Shown: positions 17,554 through 25,127, counted from the stretch's first letter. The stretch: DNA of 27,191 bases from Chloroflexota bacterium (GCA_023389575.1 JAEWEG010000079.1:1-27191), one strand, 5' to 3'. The notes: a model not told the origin generated them from the letters alone. Program-made: numbers and translations.

Positions 17554-18537
17554 ATGGCCAGGTACGCGGTTGGAGTGGACTTCGGGGGAACCAAGGTTCT
17601 CGCGGCGGTTGTAAATGTCGACAATGGCAAGGTCGTTGGAGAGGGCAAGAAGAAGACCAGCGCGACTGACGGCCCCGACGACCTGATGAAGCGCATCTAC
17701 GCCACCATCGACCTGGCGCTCGATGACGCCAGGAAAACCGCCGATGACATCGTGGGCATTGGCGTTGGCATCGCGGGGCAGGTCGACGCGGAGCGAGGCC
17801 TGCTTGTCGGAACGGCGAACCTCAGTCGCTCCGTGGTTGACCTTCCAATGGCGAAGAAGTTGACGGACAAGTACGGAGTGCCGGCGCAGATCCGCAACGA
17901 CGTCCAGATCGCCGCCATTGGCGAGTATTCGTTTGGCGCGGGCAAGGGCATCGGCGAGTTCGTCTGCGTGTTCGTGGGCACCGGTATTGGCGGCGCGATC
18001 GTGCAGGATGGCAAGCTGGTGAAGGGGTACAGCGGCAACGCGGGCGAACTCGGCCACACCACGGTCGACATCGAGGGGCGCGTGTGTGGCTGCGGAGGGC
18101 GAGGGCATCTCGAAGCCTACGCCTCGCGAACGGCCATCACGGCGGCGTTGCTGGGCGAACTTCGGCGCGGACACACCTCCATCCTGAGTGAGTTGCTGCC
18201 CGACATCGATCCGGCGGCCCCGGGCGGAACGGCCATCAAGTCGGGCGTGCTTGCCAAGGCTGTCAAGGCGAAGGACGATGTCGCACTTCAAATCGTCACC
18301 AGCGCCGGCACCTATCTTGGTTACGGGCTCGCCTCGATCGTCAACTTCCAGAACCCCCAGCGCATCATTCTTGGCGGCGGCGTGATCGAAGCCGTGGACC
18401 TGTTGTTCGAGACGGCGGAAACCGTGACGCGGCGGGAAGCATTCCCGAACGCGGGCAAGGAGGTTGAGATCGTCCGGGCCGCCCTGGGGGACTACTCTGG
18501 AGTGGTTGGCGCGGCGGTGATCGCGGCGGAAGCCTGA
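17554..18537 (+). CDS. ROK-family sugar kinase (glucokinase-like)
   Basis: This 327-residue protein is an ASKHA-fold kinase of the ROK family, probably phosphorylating a hexose such as glucose in the cytoplasm. The phosphate-1 motif is VDFGGTK (8-14). The catalytic Asp is Asp116 in RNDVQ; the ATP-binding segment is FVGTGIGGAIV (140-150). The zinc site reads GHTTVD (His168) and CGCGGRGHLEA (Cys178, Cys180), with His185 where many family members have the third Cys. There is no N-terminal helix-turn-helix, so it is a kinase rather than a ROK repressor. GGGGGAG lies just upstream of the ATG at 17554. It is the last gene of the LLM operon. Confidence 0.9.
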   Translation: MARYAVGVDFGGTKVLAAVVNVDNGKVVGEGKKKTSATDGPDDLMKRIYATIDLALDDARKTADDIVGIGVGIAGQVDAERGLLVGTANLSRSVVDLPMAKKLTDKYGVPAQIRNDVQIAAIGEYSFGAGKGIGEFVCVFVGTGIGGAIVQDGKLVKGYSGNAGELGHTTVDIEGRVCGCGGRGHLEAYASRTAITAALLGELRRGHTSILSELLPDIDPAAPGGTAIKSGVLAKAVKAKDDVALQIVTSAGTYLGYGLASIVNFQNPQRIILGGGVIEAVDLLFETAETVTRREAFPNAGKEVEIVRAALGDYSGVVGAAVIAAEA

Positions 18538-18854
18538 TGCCGTCACTCCTCCAAGGCTGAGATTTCCCGTTGCTTTTTGATGCCCTATACGGGCGGGTGA
18601 TGTACACTCAAGTCATGAATTTGGAATAGTCGTCCTGGTTGTGTGTACAAGGCATTCAATGTAATTCGACATGTCTCCCGGAGTGTAGAGTGCCGGGAGA
18701 CATGCCCATGTCATGTGACAATCCATGTTCGAGGGTGATTCGGCTTCATTAGTTCGCCGTTGCCCTGTCATTCCATCCAGCTAGTCGTTACCGCCAGTTC
18801 GGAACCAATTCATGTGTTAATCATTGTGTCTGGAGCCATCGGGAGGTTCTGCGT
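18538..18854. promoter_or_regulatory. AT-richer intergenic region with a 12-bp inverted repeat
   Basis: These 317 bases contain no supported gene and are visibly less GC-rich than the surroundings. The arms CATGTCTCCCGG (18670-18681) and CCGGGAGACATG (18693-18704) are perfectly complementary around an 11-nt loop. A TGTACACT element (18601-18608) and a TGTACA at 18642-18647 lie upstream. The hairpin has no U-tract. It may terminate the ROK transcript or shape the leader of the NYN gene. Confidence 0.45.
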
Positions 18855-19820
18855 GTGAGTGTTGATATTGCGAATTTTCGGCCTGGTAATGGTGATGGTG
18901 ATCATAAGGAAGTCGCGGTTTTTGTTGATTTTGAGAACATCCGGTATTCAACCATCAATTCGTTTGGTCGCGAGCCCGATCCCATCGCCTGGCGCGACAA
19001 GGCGCTTGAATACGGCCTGATGTCCGTTGCGCGGGCGTACGCGGATTTTGACCAGCATCCGCCCCAATCCAGGACTCGCCTGGACGTGGCGGGTTTCGAA
19101 TCCCATCACTATCCCGCCAAGCGAACGACCGATGCGCATGGTCGTGAAAAGTACGCTTCGCGATCCGACCTGAATCTCGTGGTTGACATCATCAATACCG
19201 CGCTGGTTCGCCCGGATATCGAGATCTTCCTGCTGTTCACCGGCGACAAGGATTTCATCCGCCTGGTGACGACCCTGCGAAACCGGCTCGGTCGCCGGGT
19301 GATCATCTGCGGCGTGCCGGGATCGGTGAGCCCGGATCTGGTGGCCGCCGCCGGCGAAGAAGACGCGCTCGAGATCACGCACTCGGCCGACGTCGACGTC
19401 GAGGTGGTGCAGGCCATAGATACCTACGTGCATCAACTGCACGAGGGATTCGTCCCTACTCAGAGCCACATGAGCAGGACACTCTGGCGCTTCCTCGACC
19501 GAAACTCCCTGCCTTCGGAGCACATTGAGGCCAAGGTGATGGAGTTCCTCCGGAAAGGTGTGCTCACCAAGCGCCAGACCATCAACGGCCAGGGCCAGGA
19601 ACTGGTCACCACCGAGTTGAACTTTACCCATCCGCTGGTTATCAGCGCGCTCTCGGCCTCCAAGGACGATGACGAGGAGTTTTCGGCGGACGTCGAGGAG
19701 AACCATGGCGAGACCATTGTGGCGGGTCGGGAACGCACCGACGGCGAGCGCCGCAAGTATCAGCGGAGGTTCGCCGCCAGCGCGGGGGCTCGACGCGGAC
19801 GCCAGGGCCTCGTCGGTTAG
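18855..19820 (+). CDS. NYN/PIN-like domain protein with C-terminal winged-helix-like region
   Basis: This 321-residue protein begins at GTG 18855, 8 nt after GGGAGG (18841-18846). The NYN (PIN-like) fold spans about 18-180 and carries the expected acidic cluster: Asp25 in VFVDFENI, Asp105/Asp111 in SDLNLVVDI, and Asp131/Asp133 in TGDKDFI. Such proteins are typically metal-dependent RNases or RNA-processing factors. Residues about 190-270 (FVPTQSHMSRTLWRFL to LVTTELNFTHPLV) look like a small winged helix, and the tail is rich in Arg (RRKYQRRF, ARRGRQG), consistent with nucleic-acid binding. The first 30 or so codons are unusually AT-rich (GTT GAT ATT, GTT TTT GTT), while the rest uses the GC-ending codons of the region. 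The next gene follows 42 nt downstream. The RNA target is unknown. Confidence 0.85.
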   Translation: MSVDIANFRPGNGDGDHKEVAVFVDFENIRYSTINSFGREPDPIAWRDKALEYGLMSVARAYADFDQHPPQSRTRLDVAGFESHHYPAKRTTDAHGREKYASRSDLNLVVDIINTALVRPDIEIFLLFTGDKDFIRLVTTLRNRLGRRVIICGVPGSVSPDLVAAAGEEDALEITHSADVDVEVVQAIDTYVHQLHEGFVPTQSHMSRTLWRFLDRNSLPSEHIEAKVMEFLRKGVLTKRQTINGQGQELVTTELNFTHPLVISALSASKDDDEEFSADVEENHGETIVAGRERTDGERRKYQRRFAASAGARRGRQGLVG

Positions 19821-19862
19821 GGTGGTGGCAATGCCGCCCGTCACTCCCTGGGGGTCTTCCAG

Positions 19863-20702
19863 GTGATCGACTACTTTCAGCAGCCGCGTTTCGAGGCATT
19901 CTCGCTCGTCCACGAGGACCATGACCCCGATCGCCTCGGCGTGATGCTGGTGCATGGGTTTACCGGCACCCCCGCCGACATGAGACCGCTTGCTGAACTG
20001 CTGCATGGACTTGGGGCGGACTGTCATGTTCCCATGCAGCGGGGCATGGCCACCGATATCACCAGCCTGCCTTCCATGACGGCGCGGGTCTGGCGTTCAT
20101 CCATGCTGGAGGCCTGGGCCGATCATACGCGCCAGTATCGGCGCACGGTGCTCATCGGCTATTCAATGGGCGGTGCGTCGGCCATCCTCATGGCCGCCGA
20201 GACCCCGCCCGACCTCCTGATCCTGCTCGCGCCCTTCGTCAAGATCAACGATCGACGTGCTGTCTTCCTTCCCATCGCCAAGCGCATGATGAAGGACATC
20301 CAGATGTTCACGAACGTCGATTTCGCGAACCCCGCCGTTCAATCCTGGTTCGACGTGGCCCTGCCCGGTCTCGATATCGCTAACCCGGAGGTGCAGCGGC
20401 AGGTGAAAAATGAATCTGGCGTGCCACCAGCGGTCATCGCCGAGTTGCGGACGCTCGGGAACATGGCCTACAAGGCCGCACGGCGGGTGGAATGTCCCGT
20501 CGCCATTCTCCAGGGGCATGAGGACGAGGTGGTGCATCGCCGGGATACGCGGAAGCTCAGCGACGAGTTCGCTCAACTCCAGGCCTATCACGAGATTCCT
20601 GGCGATCACCTGATCACGCTGGATCGGCTTCCCTGGTGGCCCACGGTGCAAAGACTTGTGCTCGATGAAATGGGCGACCTGATCGGGGCCGGGGCAGCGT
20701 AG
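19863..20702 (+). CDS. Alpha/beta hydrolase, carboxylesterase or monoacylglycerol-lipase type
   Basis: This 279-residue cytoplasmic hydrolase has the nucleophile elbow GYSMGG (Ser101), Asp221 in GHEDEVV and His249 in PGDHLI, a complete catalytic triad. The oxyanion region is LVHGFTGTPADM (30-40), characteristic of Est30-like carboxylesterases and monoglyceride lipases. A cap region lies between about 125 and 200. There is no signal peptide. The GTG start at 19863 has GGGGGT about 9 nt upstream. The gene follows the NYN gene by 42 nt and is probably co-transcribed with it. The physiological ester is unknown. Confidence 0.88.
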   Translation: MIDYFQQPRFEAFSLVHEDHDPDRLGVMLVHGFTGTPADMRPLAELLHGLGADCHVPMQRGMATDITSLPSMTARVWRSSMLEAWADHTRQYRRTVLIGYSMGGASAILMAAETPPDLLILLAPFVKINDRRAVFLPIAKRMMKDIQMFTNVDFANPAVQSWFDVALPGLDIANPEVQRQVKNESGVPPAVIAELRTLGNMAYKAARRVECPVAILQGHEDEVVHRRDTRKLSDEFAQLQAYHEIPGDHLITLDRLPWWPTVQRLVLDEMGDLIGAGAA

Positions 20703-20735
20703 ACACTTTCTGGAGGGGTGGGAGCGAGGGGAGTG

Positions 20736-20773
20736 CGCGTCTCGCGCGGGGATGCACGTTGTGGCGCGTGCAC
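20736..20773. terminator. Two weak GC hairpins between convergent genes
   Basis: GCGCG-TCT-CGCGC (20736-20748) and TGCACG/CGTGCA (20754-20759 with 20768-20773) are small stems between the hydrolase and the convergent methyltransferase fusion. Neither has a U-tract. They are the only terminator-like structures in the 185-bp gap. Confidence 0.3.
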
Positions 20774-20887
20774 ATGCGAGCTCAATGGTGAGGCGGAACT
20801 GGCTCGCGGTTGGTGGTGCCGACTGGTCGAGGTAGGATCATTCCCGCTCATATCTGATACGGGGTCGTATTCCGGGAATTGCCAGCG

Positions 20888-21820
20888 TCAGAGACTGAAG
20901 GACTGTTGCGCCGCCTGTGCCCAGGAAACGCCTTCGATATCCAGAAGCGTGCGCTTGATCTCCGGTCCACCGGTGTACCAGCCCATCGCTCCACTCGCCA
21001 GAATGACCCTGTGGCAGGGAATGATGACGGGAATCGGATTTCGGCCCAGGGCGTTGCCCACCGCTCGTGACGCCCTGGGCTTGCCAATGGTTCGCGCGAC
21101 GTCTCCGTAGGTACGAACCTGGCCATACGGAATCTCGCTGGCGGCGTCGAGCACGAGCCGCGTGAAGTCCGAAACGCCTGTCAGGTCCAGTGGCAGGGTG
21201 AATGACGTACGGTCGTGGGAGAAATACTCCCGCAGCTGGTCGACGACGGGCTGCACGGCGGACTGCCGCTCATAGACCAGGAACCCGCGCTGCTCTATCT
21301 CACGGAGGCTGTCGTACGCCCCTTCCTCCCCAATGTAGCTCACTTCGAGGAGGCCGTTGGGACTGGAGGCAACCAGCACGTCACCCACGGGGCTTTCCAT
21401 GAATCCGTACCGTGCTTCCGAGAGCCCGAGGCACATCGCCACCGGGGGCGACTCGGCCAGGGAAACCTTGATGGCGAGCGCTTCGTTGCAGGTGTCGAGC
21501 GTGCTGCACACCTGCTCCAGCCCTTCGAGCACATTCGCGCAGTAATTGCAGGTGAGGGTGTGATCGCGAATCCATGCCTCGTCCTCCGGGGCGAGATCTC
21601 CTATCACGAGGTCTGGCATCGCCGCCTCGGCTATATCGCAGGCATCGTCCACGCCCATGCTGGCCAACTGGGCGAGGTTGGCCGGTACGACGGTGCCCAC
21701 GGTAATTGTCTTCATAGTGTTACCCACTTGAGTTCGGCCATTGGACGTTTGAAACAGGAGTGAATCGGCGGAAGCGTCGGGCGGGCACGAGTGGCTCCCA
21801 AGCCGGATGGTCCCCTTCAT
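20888..21820 (-). CDS. Fusion: zinc-binding anti-sigma domain + O6-methylguanine-DNA methyltransferase
   Basis: This 310-residue protein joins two modules. Residues about 50-105 match the zf-HC2/ZAS anti-sigma zinc finger: Cys61, then 25 residues containing IGDLAPEDEAWIRD, then His87-x3-Cys91-x2-Cys94 (HTLTCNYC). Residues about 136-300 form a complete methyltransferase: an N-terminal ribonuclease-like part (YGFMESPVGDVLVASSP), the helix-turn-helix with Tyr238 and the Arg finger in SRAVGNALGRNP (Arg252, Asn261), the active site IPCHRV (Cys269), and the closing GWYTGGPEIKRTLLDIEG. It is therefore expected to accept alkyl groups from O6-alkylguanine irreversibly. No membrane segment is present. 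The ATG at 21820 has GGAGG 7 nt upstream and lies 2 nt after the stop of an ECF sigma factor, so the two are translationally coupled. Role as an alkylation-sensing anti-sigma factor is inferred. A second ATG at 21715 is possible but has a poor ribosome site. Confidence 0.88.
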   Translation of the reverse strand: MKGTIRLGSHSCPPDASADSLLFQTSNGRTQVGNTMKTITVGTVVPANLAQLASMGVDDACDIAEAAMPDLVIGDLAPEDEAWIRDHTLTCNYCANVLEGLEQVCSTLDTCNEALAIKVSLAESPPVAMCLGLSEARYGFMESPVGDVLVASSPNGLLEVSYIGEEGAYDSLREIEQRGFLVYERQSAVQPVVDQLREYFSHDRTSFTLPLDLTGVSDFTRLVLDAASEIPYGQVRTYGDVARTIGKPRASRAVGNALGRNPIPVIIPCHRVILASGAMGWYTGGPEIKRTLLDIEGVSWAQAAQQSFSL

Positions 21821-21822
21821 GG

Positions 21823-22416
21823 CTATACCTCCATCCGGTGGGCGAACGCGCCGCGAAGCTTGGTGAGCGCCTCGTGGACGTTCGCCCGCGCGGCCGCTTC
21901 CGAGCTGTCGAGTATGCTGGCGATTTCGGCGTATCCATATTCGTGGTGCTTGCGAAGGACCAGGGCCACACGTTGCTTGGGCGGAAGTTCATCGACGAAG
22001 CGTTCCACCTCCCGCAGCAGGTCTCGCGCGTCCAGTTCCCGGGCATGATCCGGGGGAGAAATCGAGAGCGTGTCCGCCACGACATCGTTCATCGGCGATA
22101 CGCGGCCATGCTTGCGGCGATCGCTGATGAACGAGTTGGAGCAGATTCGGTACAACCAGGCCCGGAAGTTCGCATCGGCGGGGAGCTTTTCGAACGCGCG
22201 GAAGGCCTTCAGGAGTGTTTCCTGATAGAGATCGTCCGCGTCGACACGGTTGCCGGTCAACTGACAGGCGAACCGGTAGATTTCACCCCCGTGCCGCTCG
22301 ATGATGACGGTGAACGGTTGGTGCTTCGGCTCTTGCGTAGGAGTGCTGATCGCATTCAACGGTGGAGTGGATCTGAGTGGGCGAGTAGGTTCAAGGGTGG
22401 GACTCATTTCCGTCAC
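21823..22416 (-). CDS. ECF-type RNA polymerase sigma factor
   Basis: This 197-residue (from GTG 22416) sigma-70 family protein has only regions 2 and 4. Region 2 spans about 35-104 (ERHGGEIYRFACQLTGNRVD, DADDLYQETLLKAFRAF, FRAWLYRICSNSFISDRRK). Region 4 spans about 133-192 (VDELPPKQRVALVLRKHHEY, then GYAEIASILDSSEAAARANV as the helix-turn-helix). This is the compact group IV layout. GTG 22416 is chosen for AAGGAA 8 nt upstream; ATG 22407 is an alternative three codons inside. Its stop is 2 nt from the start of the anti-sigma-MGMT fusion and the GGAGG of that gene overlaps its last codons. The gene order, sigma first and anti-sigma second, is the standard one for ECF pairs. The regulon is unknown; no ECF-type GGAAC promoter is evident just upstream. 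Confidence 0.92.
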   Translation of the reverse strand: MTEMSPTLEPTRPLRSTPPLNAISTPTQEPKHQPFTVIIERHGGEIYRFACQLTGNRVDADDLYQETLLKAFRAFEKLPADANFRAWLYRICSNSFISDRRKHGRVSPMNDVVADTLSISPPDHARELDARDLLREVERFVDELPPKQRVALVLRKHHEYGYAEIASILDSSEAAARANVHEALTKLRGAFAHRMEV

Positions 22417-22637
22417 TGGGCCAGTTCCTTGCTTCCACGGTGCGTCAGGTGCCCGACACGCCGCCACGGCCGGTCGCGCGTGCTCGCATGCAGCGTGGCG
22501 CAACCGGTGTCTCGCTGGTGAAACGCGAGACGAGCCCACTTGTGAGACGAGGATTCACATCGAATCGCCCCATCCTCCATCGGCTACCCGGACTGGATGT
22601 TCGTCCTCCGTGAATGGGTGAGCCGGGCCCGCGATGG

Positions 22638-22661
22638 AGCATGTGCGCATTGGCACATGCT
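22638..22661. promoter_or_regulatory. Inverted repeat upstream of the ECF sigma gene
   Basis: The arms AGCATGTGC (22638-22646) and GCACATGCT (22653-22661) are perfectly complementary over 9 bp with a 6-nt centre. It lies about 220 nt before the sigma start and well separated from the upstream terminator, so it may be an operator or a leader hairpin. Confidence 0.45.
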
Positions 22662-22720
22662 TCACCGCAAGTCTATCCCGCCTGAAAAGTCGCTCTAGGG
22701 AACCGATCCTGGAGTCGACT

Positions 22721-22747
22721 GTGTCGCGGCGTTCGATACCGCGACAC
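22721..22747 (-). terminator. Hairpin terminator after the enolase-superfamily gene
   Basis: The arms GTGTCGCGG (22721-22729) and CCGCGACAC (22739-22747) pair over 9 bp around a 9-nt loop, starting 15 nt past the stop of the minus-strand gene. No U-run follows, so efficiency is uncertain. Confidence 0.55.
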
Positions 22748-22762
22748 TGCCTTGGATTTCGG

Positions 22763-23923
22763 CTACGCGGGCTTCTCGCCTTCCCGGCGCTCCCAGCCTG
22801 GGGCGAACAAGGGCAGGAAGTTCGTCGACTGGTAGGGGTGCTTCTCGATCTCGCTCCAGTTTAGGTCGACTCCGAGGCCTGGAGCGGACGGGATCTGGAG
22901 CCGGCCGTCGATCACCTCGGCGTGCGGCGTCACGAGATCGCGTTCCCAGGGCACATTGAACTCATCGAACAGTTCCTGGGTCAGCAGGTTCGGGCACGAC
23001 GCGCTGATCTGGATGCATGTCGCGGTGGAGATGGGGCCCTGAGCGTTGTGCGGCGCGACGACCCCGTAAAAGGCATCGGCCATCGCGGCCACCTGCCGGG
23101 TTCTCCAGATGCCGCCCATGTTCCCAGGCTCGGGCTGAAGAATGTGGACCGCGTTTCTGGACAGCAACTCGGCGTGCTGGTGAACGCTGGAATAGCTCTC
23201 CCCGGTGGCGACGGGCACGTTGATCTTGCGCGCCACCTCCACCGTGGAGTCGATGTTCTGGTGCGGCGTAGGCTCCTCGAACCAGGTCGGCTCGAATTCG
23301 GCGATGGCGTCGCCGACATACACCGCCTCCGAGACGCTGAAGCGGCTGTGGCCCTCGATCATGATCTGGACCTCTGGCCCAACCGTCTCGCGAACGGCGC
23401 GCACGATGTCGATGGAAAGGTGCCGGTCCTCCGGAGACATCGTTCTCCACGCGGCGCCGAACGGGTCGAACTTCAGCGCCTTGTAGCCCTTGTCCATGAC
23501 CAGTTGGGCCCGCTCGGCGAACGATTCCGGCGTGCGGGAGCCGGCGTACCAACCGTTCGCGTAGGTGGGAAGGGACTCGTGATAGCGCCCGCCGATCAGG
23601 TCGTAAATTGGTCGGCCGGTGGCCTTGCCGATGATGTCCCAGCAGGCAACCTCAATCGCGGCCACCGCGTTCATGTGAATCTGGCCGCCTTCGGTGTACA
23701 GGTCGCGCGACATTCGCTGGAGGATGGTCTCGATCTGGAACGGGTCGAAACCTTCGTAACGTGCCGCGAGTTCATGCACGGCGGCTTCGGTGGTCTTGGC
23801 GAAACCATTGATGGTTCCCTCGCCGATTCCATAGAGACCGTCCTGGTCGGTGTCCAGCTTTACGAACAACCAGTTCTTCCATGGGTTTCCCACGATGTAC
23901 GTCGTTGCTCTCGTAATTTTCAT
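22763..23923 (-). CDS. Enolase-superfamily (mandelate racemase/galactonate dehydratase-like) enzyme
   Basis: This 386-residue protein is a mandelate-racemase-type member of the enolase superfamily, which abstracts a proton alpha to a carboxylate, commonly to dehydrate sugar acids. The capping domain is N-terminal (about 1-115) and the barrel follows. Metal ligands fall at Glu190 (MIEGHSRF), Glu216 (WFEEPTP) and Glu242 (ATGESYSS). The general acid/base residues are His192 and His292 (VAPHNAQGP), with Glu265 in QPEPGNMGG. From memory, E. coli galactonate dehydratase uses Asp183, His185, Glu209, Glu235, Asp258 and His285. All six positions align at a constant offset of 7, with two Asp-to-Glu changes. 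The substrate is not predictable from this. AAAGG lies about 11 nt before the ATG. The enzyme is probably cytoplasmic. Confidence 0.88.
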   Translation of the reverse strand: MKITRATTYIVGNPWKNWLFVKLDTDQDGLYGIGEGTINGFAKTTEAAVHELAARYEGFDPFQIETILQRMSRDLYTEGGQIHMNAVAAIEVACWDIIGKATGRPIYDLIGGRYHESLPTYANGWYAGSRTPESFAERAQLVMDKGYKALKFDPFGAAWRTMSPEDRHLSIDIVRAVRETVGPEVQIMIEGHSRFSVSEAVYVGDAIAEFEPTWFEEPTPHQNIDSTVEVARKINVPVATGESYSSVHQHAELLSRNAVHILQPEPGNMGGIWRTRQVAAMADAFYGVVAPHNAQGPISTATCIQISASCPNLLTQELFDEFNVPWERDLVTPHAEVIDGRLQIPSAPGLGVDLNWSEIEKHPYQSTNFLPLFAPGWERREGEKPA

Positions 23924-24004
23924 GCCTTGTTTGACCTTTCCTTCGCCATTCGCGAGTTATCGTGCCACGGGTATTGTGACTCAGTAATGGGCTTGTCCTG
24001 AACG

Positions 24005-24805
24005 CTATGCCAGGTTCAGGTCGTTGGCAGCGGCCGCCCCGATGCGCCCAATCAGGGCGGCGGCTTCGTGCTTGTCGGCGATTCCCTGGGTGAGCACCGC
24101 CACCGCCGCCGTTCCCTCGCCCGAAGTCAGGAGCCCGCAGTCGTGGGACAGCCCTTCGAGCGAGCCGCTCTTTCCGGCGAAACTCACGCCTTCGGGAAGG
24201 GCGCAGCCAAGACGATCGGTGAACTGCTGGGCGGCCAGGATCGACATCATCCAGTCGCTGAGCTCAGGGCTTGCCGCGGTGCCTGAGGCGATGGCGGTCA
24301 GCACGCGAACCAGGTCGTGCGCGGTGATCAGGTTGTCGGGGGCGTCTCTGGCTGGTGCTCGCCCGATGAACCGGCGATTGAGCGCGGTGTTCGCCAGTCC
24401 CAACGCCTGGATCGTGTCGCGGATGCCGGCGTTCCCTATCGCGTCAATAAGGACGTTTGAGGCGCTGTTGTCAGAGATGGTGATCATGAGCAGCGCGTGG
24501 TCGGCGAGCGTCAACCGGAGGTTTGGCGTCTTCATCAATTGGAGGACGCCACTTCCTCCCACCCGCTGCGAGTCGTGAACAGGCGCCGTGCCGTCCAGGC
24601 TCAGCCGCGACGAATCCACTTCCCGGGCGAGGGCGGCAAGGAGGACGAGCTTGACGGTGGATGCCGACGGGAATATGCGGTGCTCGTCTTGGCCGAACCG
24701 CTGGCCACTCGCCATAGCATGCGCGCATACGGCGACCGAGGCGTTCGCTGGCGCATCCCGTAGCGCCGCCCGTACCTGGCTCCAATCCGTTGTATGGCCG
24801 TCCAC
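24005..24805 (-). CDS. Beta-lactamase-like serine hydrolase (class A fold), no signal peptide
   Basis: This 266-residue protein has the active-site motifs of the class A beta-lactamase/PBP-like fold: Ser49-x-x-Lys52 (STVK), Ser111-Asp-Asn (SDN) and Lys212-Ser-Gly (KSG). I could not find a convincing counterpart of the Glu166 of true class A lactamases; the loop region reads RFIGRAPARDAPDNLI. That and the lack of a signal peptide argue against a classical secreted antibiotic-resistance enzyme. It may be a cytoplasmic esterase or amidase. The start is GTG 24805, with GGAG at 6 nt. It lies 81 nt before the enolase-superfamily gene on the same strand and diverges from mreB. Confidence 0.85.
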   Translation of the reverse strand: MDGHTTDWSQVRAALRDAPANASVAVCAHAMASGQRFGQDEHRIFPSASTVKLVLLAALAREVDSSRLSLDGTAPVHDSQRVGGSGVLQLMKTPNLRLTLADHALLMITISDNSASNVLIDAIGNAGIRDTIQALGLANTALNRRFIGRAPARDAPDNLITAHDLVRVLTAIASGTAASPELSDWMMSILAAQQFTDRLGCALPEGVSFAGKSGSLEGLSHDCGLLTSGEGTAAVAVLTQGIADKHEAAALIGRIGAAAANDLNLA

Positions 24806-24891
24806 TGTAATCTCCGCCTCCCAAGGCGTTTATGCGCGCGTCCGGGGCGCACCGGAACGGGTTCCGCCGGTCAATCGCGCGCATGGGGCTA

Positions 24892-24900
24892 TGCTATACT
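24892..24900 (+). promoter_or_regulatory. Extended -10 promoter candidate for mreB, with a long leader
   Basis: TGCTATACT fits an extended -10 (TGN plus TATACT). The -35 region is weak, as often with extended -10 promoters. Transcription would begin near 24907, giving a 5' leader of about 220 nt before the mreB start; the leader has no convincing reading frame with a ribosome site, and I saw no known riboswitch. Confidence 0.5.
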
Positions 24901-25127
24901 CGCGCCGACTCTGGGCAGTTTGTGTGCCATCCCTTCCCGGCGCTCATACCTCTGTGACAGTGCAAGCGAATGCGTTCCGGTAGCGTGAATCACGGGACGT
25001 GTACCGTCAAGTACCATTCGTTCGGGGCCTGGGTCCGCACGAGTTCCGGATTCCGTCGCCCAGCGTATCTTCCACACGCAATGATGGTTCAGAACTCATT
25101 CATATCGATCCCCGGAGGTCTCTGGCC

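Larger units (their letters stand above)
22417..22762. other. Gap upstream of the ECF sigma gene
   Basis: No gene is supported in these 346 bases. They hold a terminator for the upstream gene (22721-22747), an inverted repeat (22638-22661) and, on the minus strand, TAGACT (22675-22670), which might be a -10 element. An autoregulatory ECF promoter could not be recognised. Confidence 0.4.

Noticed and set aside
16378..18546. 722-codon open frame on the minus strand opposite the LLM genes and ROK kinase
   Set aside because: It mirrors three well-supported plus-strand genes, its residues are Arg/His/Asp/Gly-rich without any domain, and it arises from the high-GC codon bias.
22699..22720. GGAACC on the plus strand as an ECF-type -35 for autoregulation
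   Set aside because: It points away from the sigma gene and no CGTC-like -10 follows at 16-17 nt.
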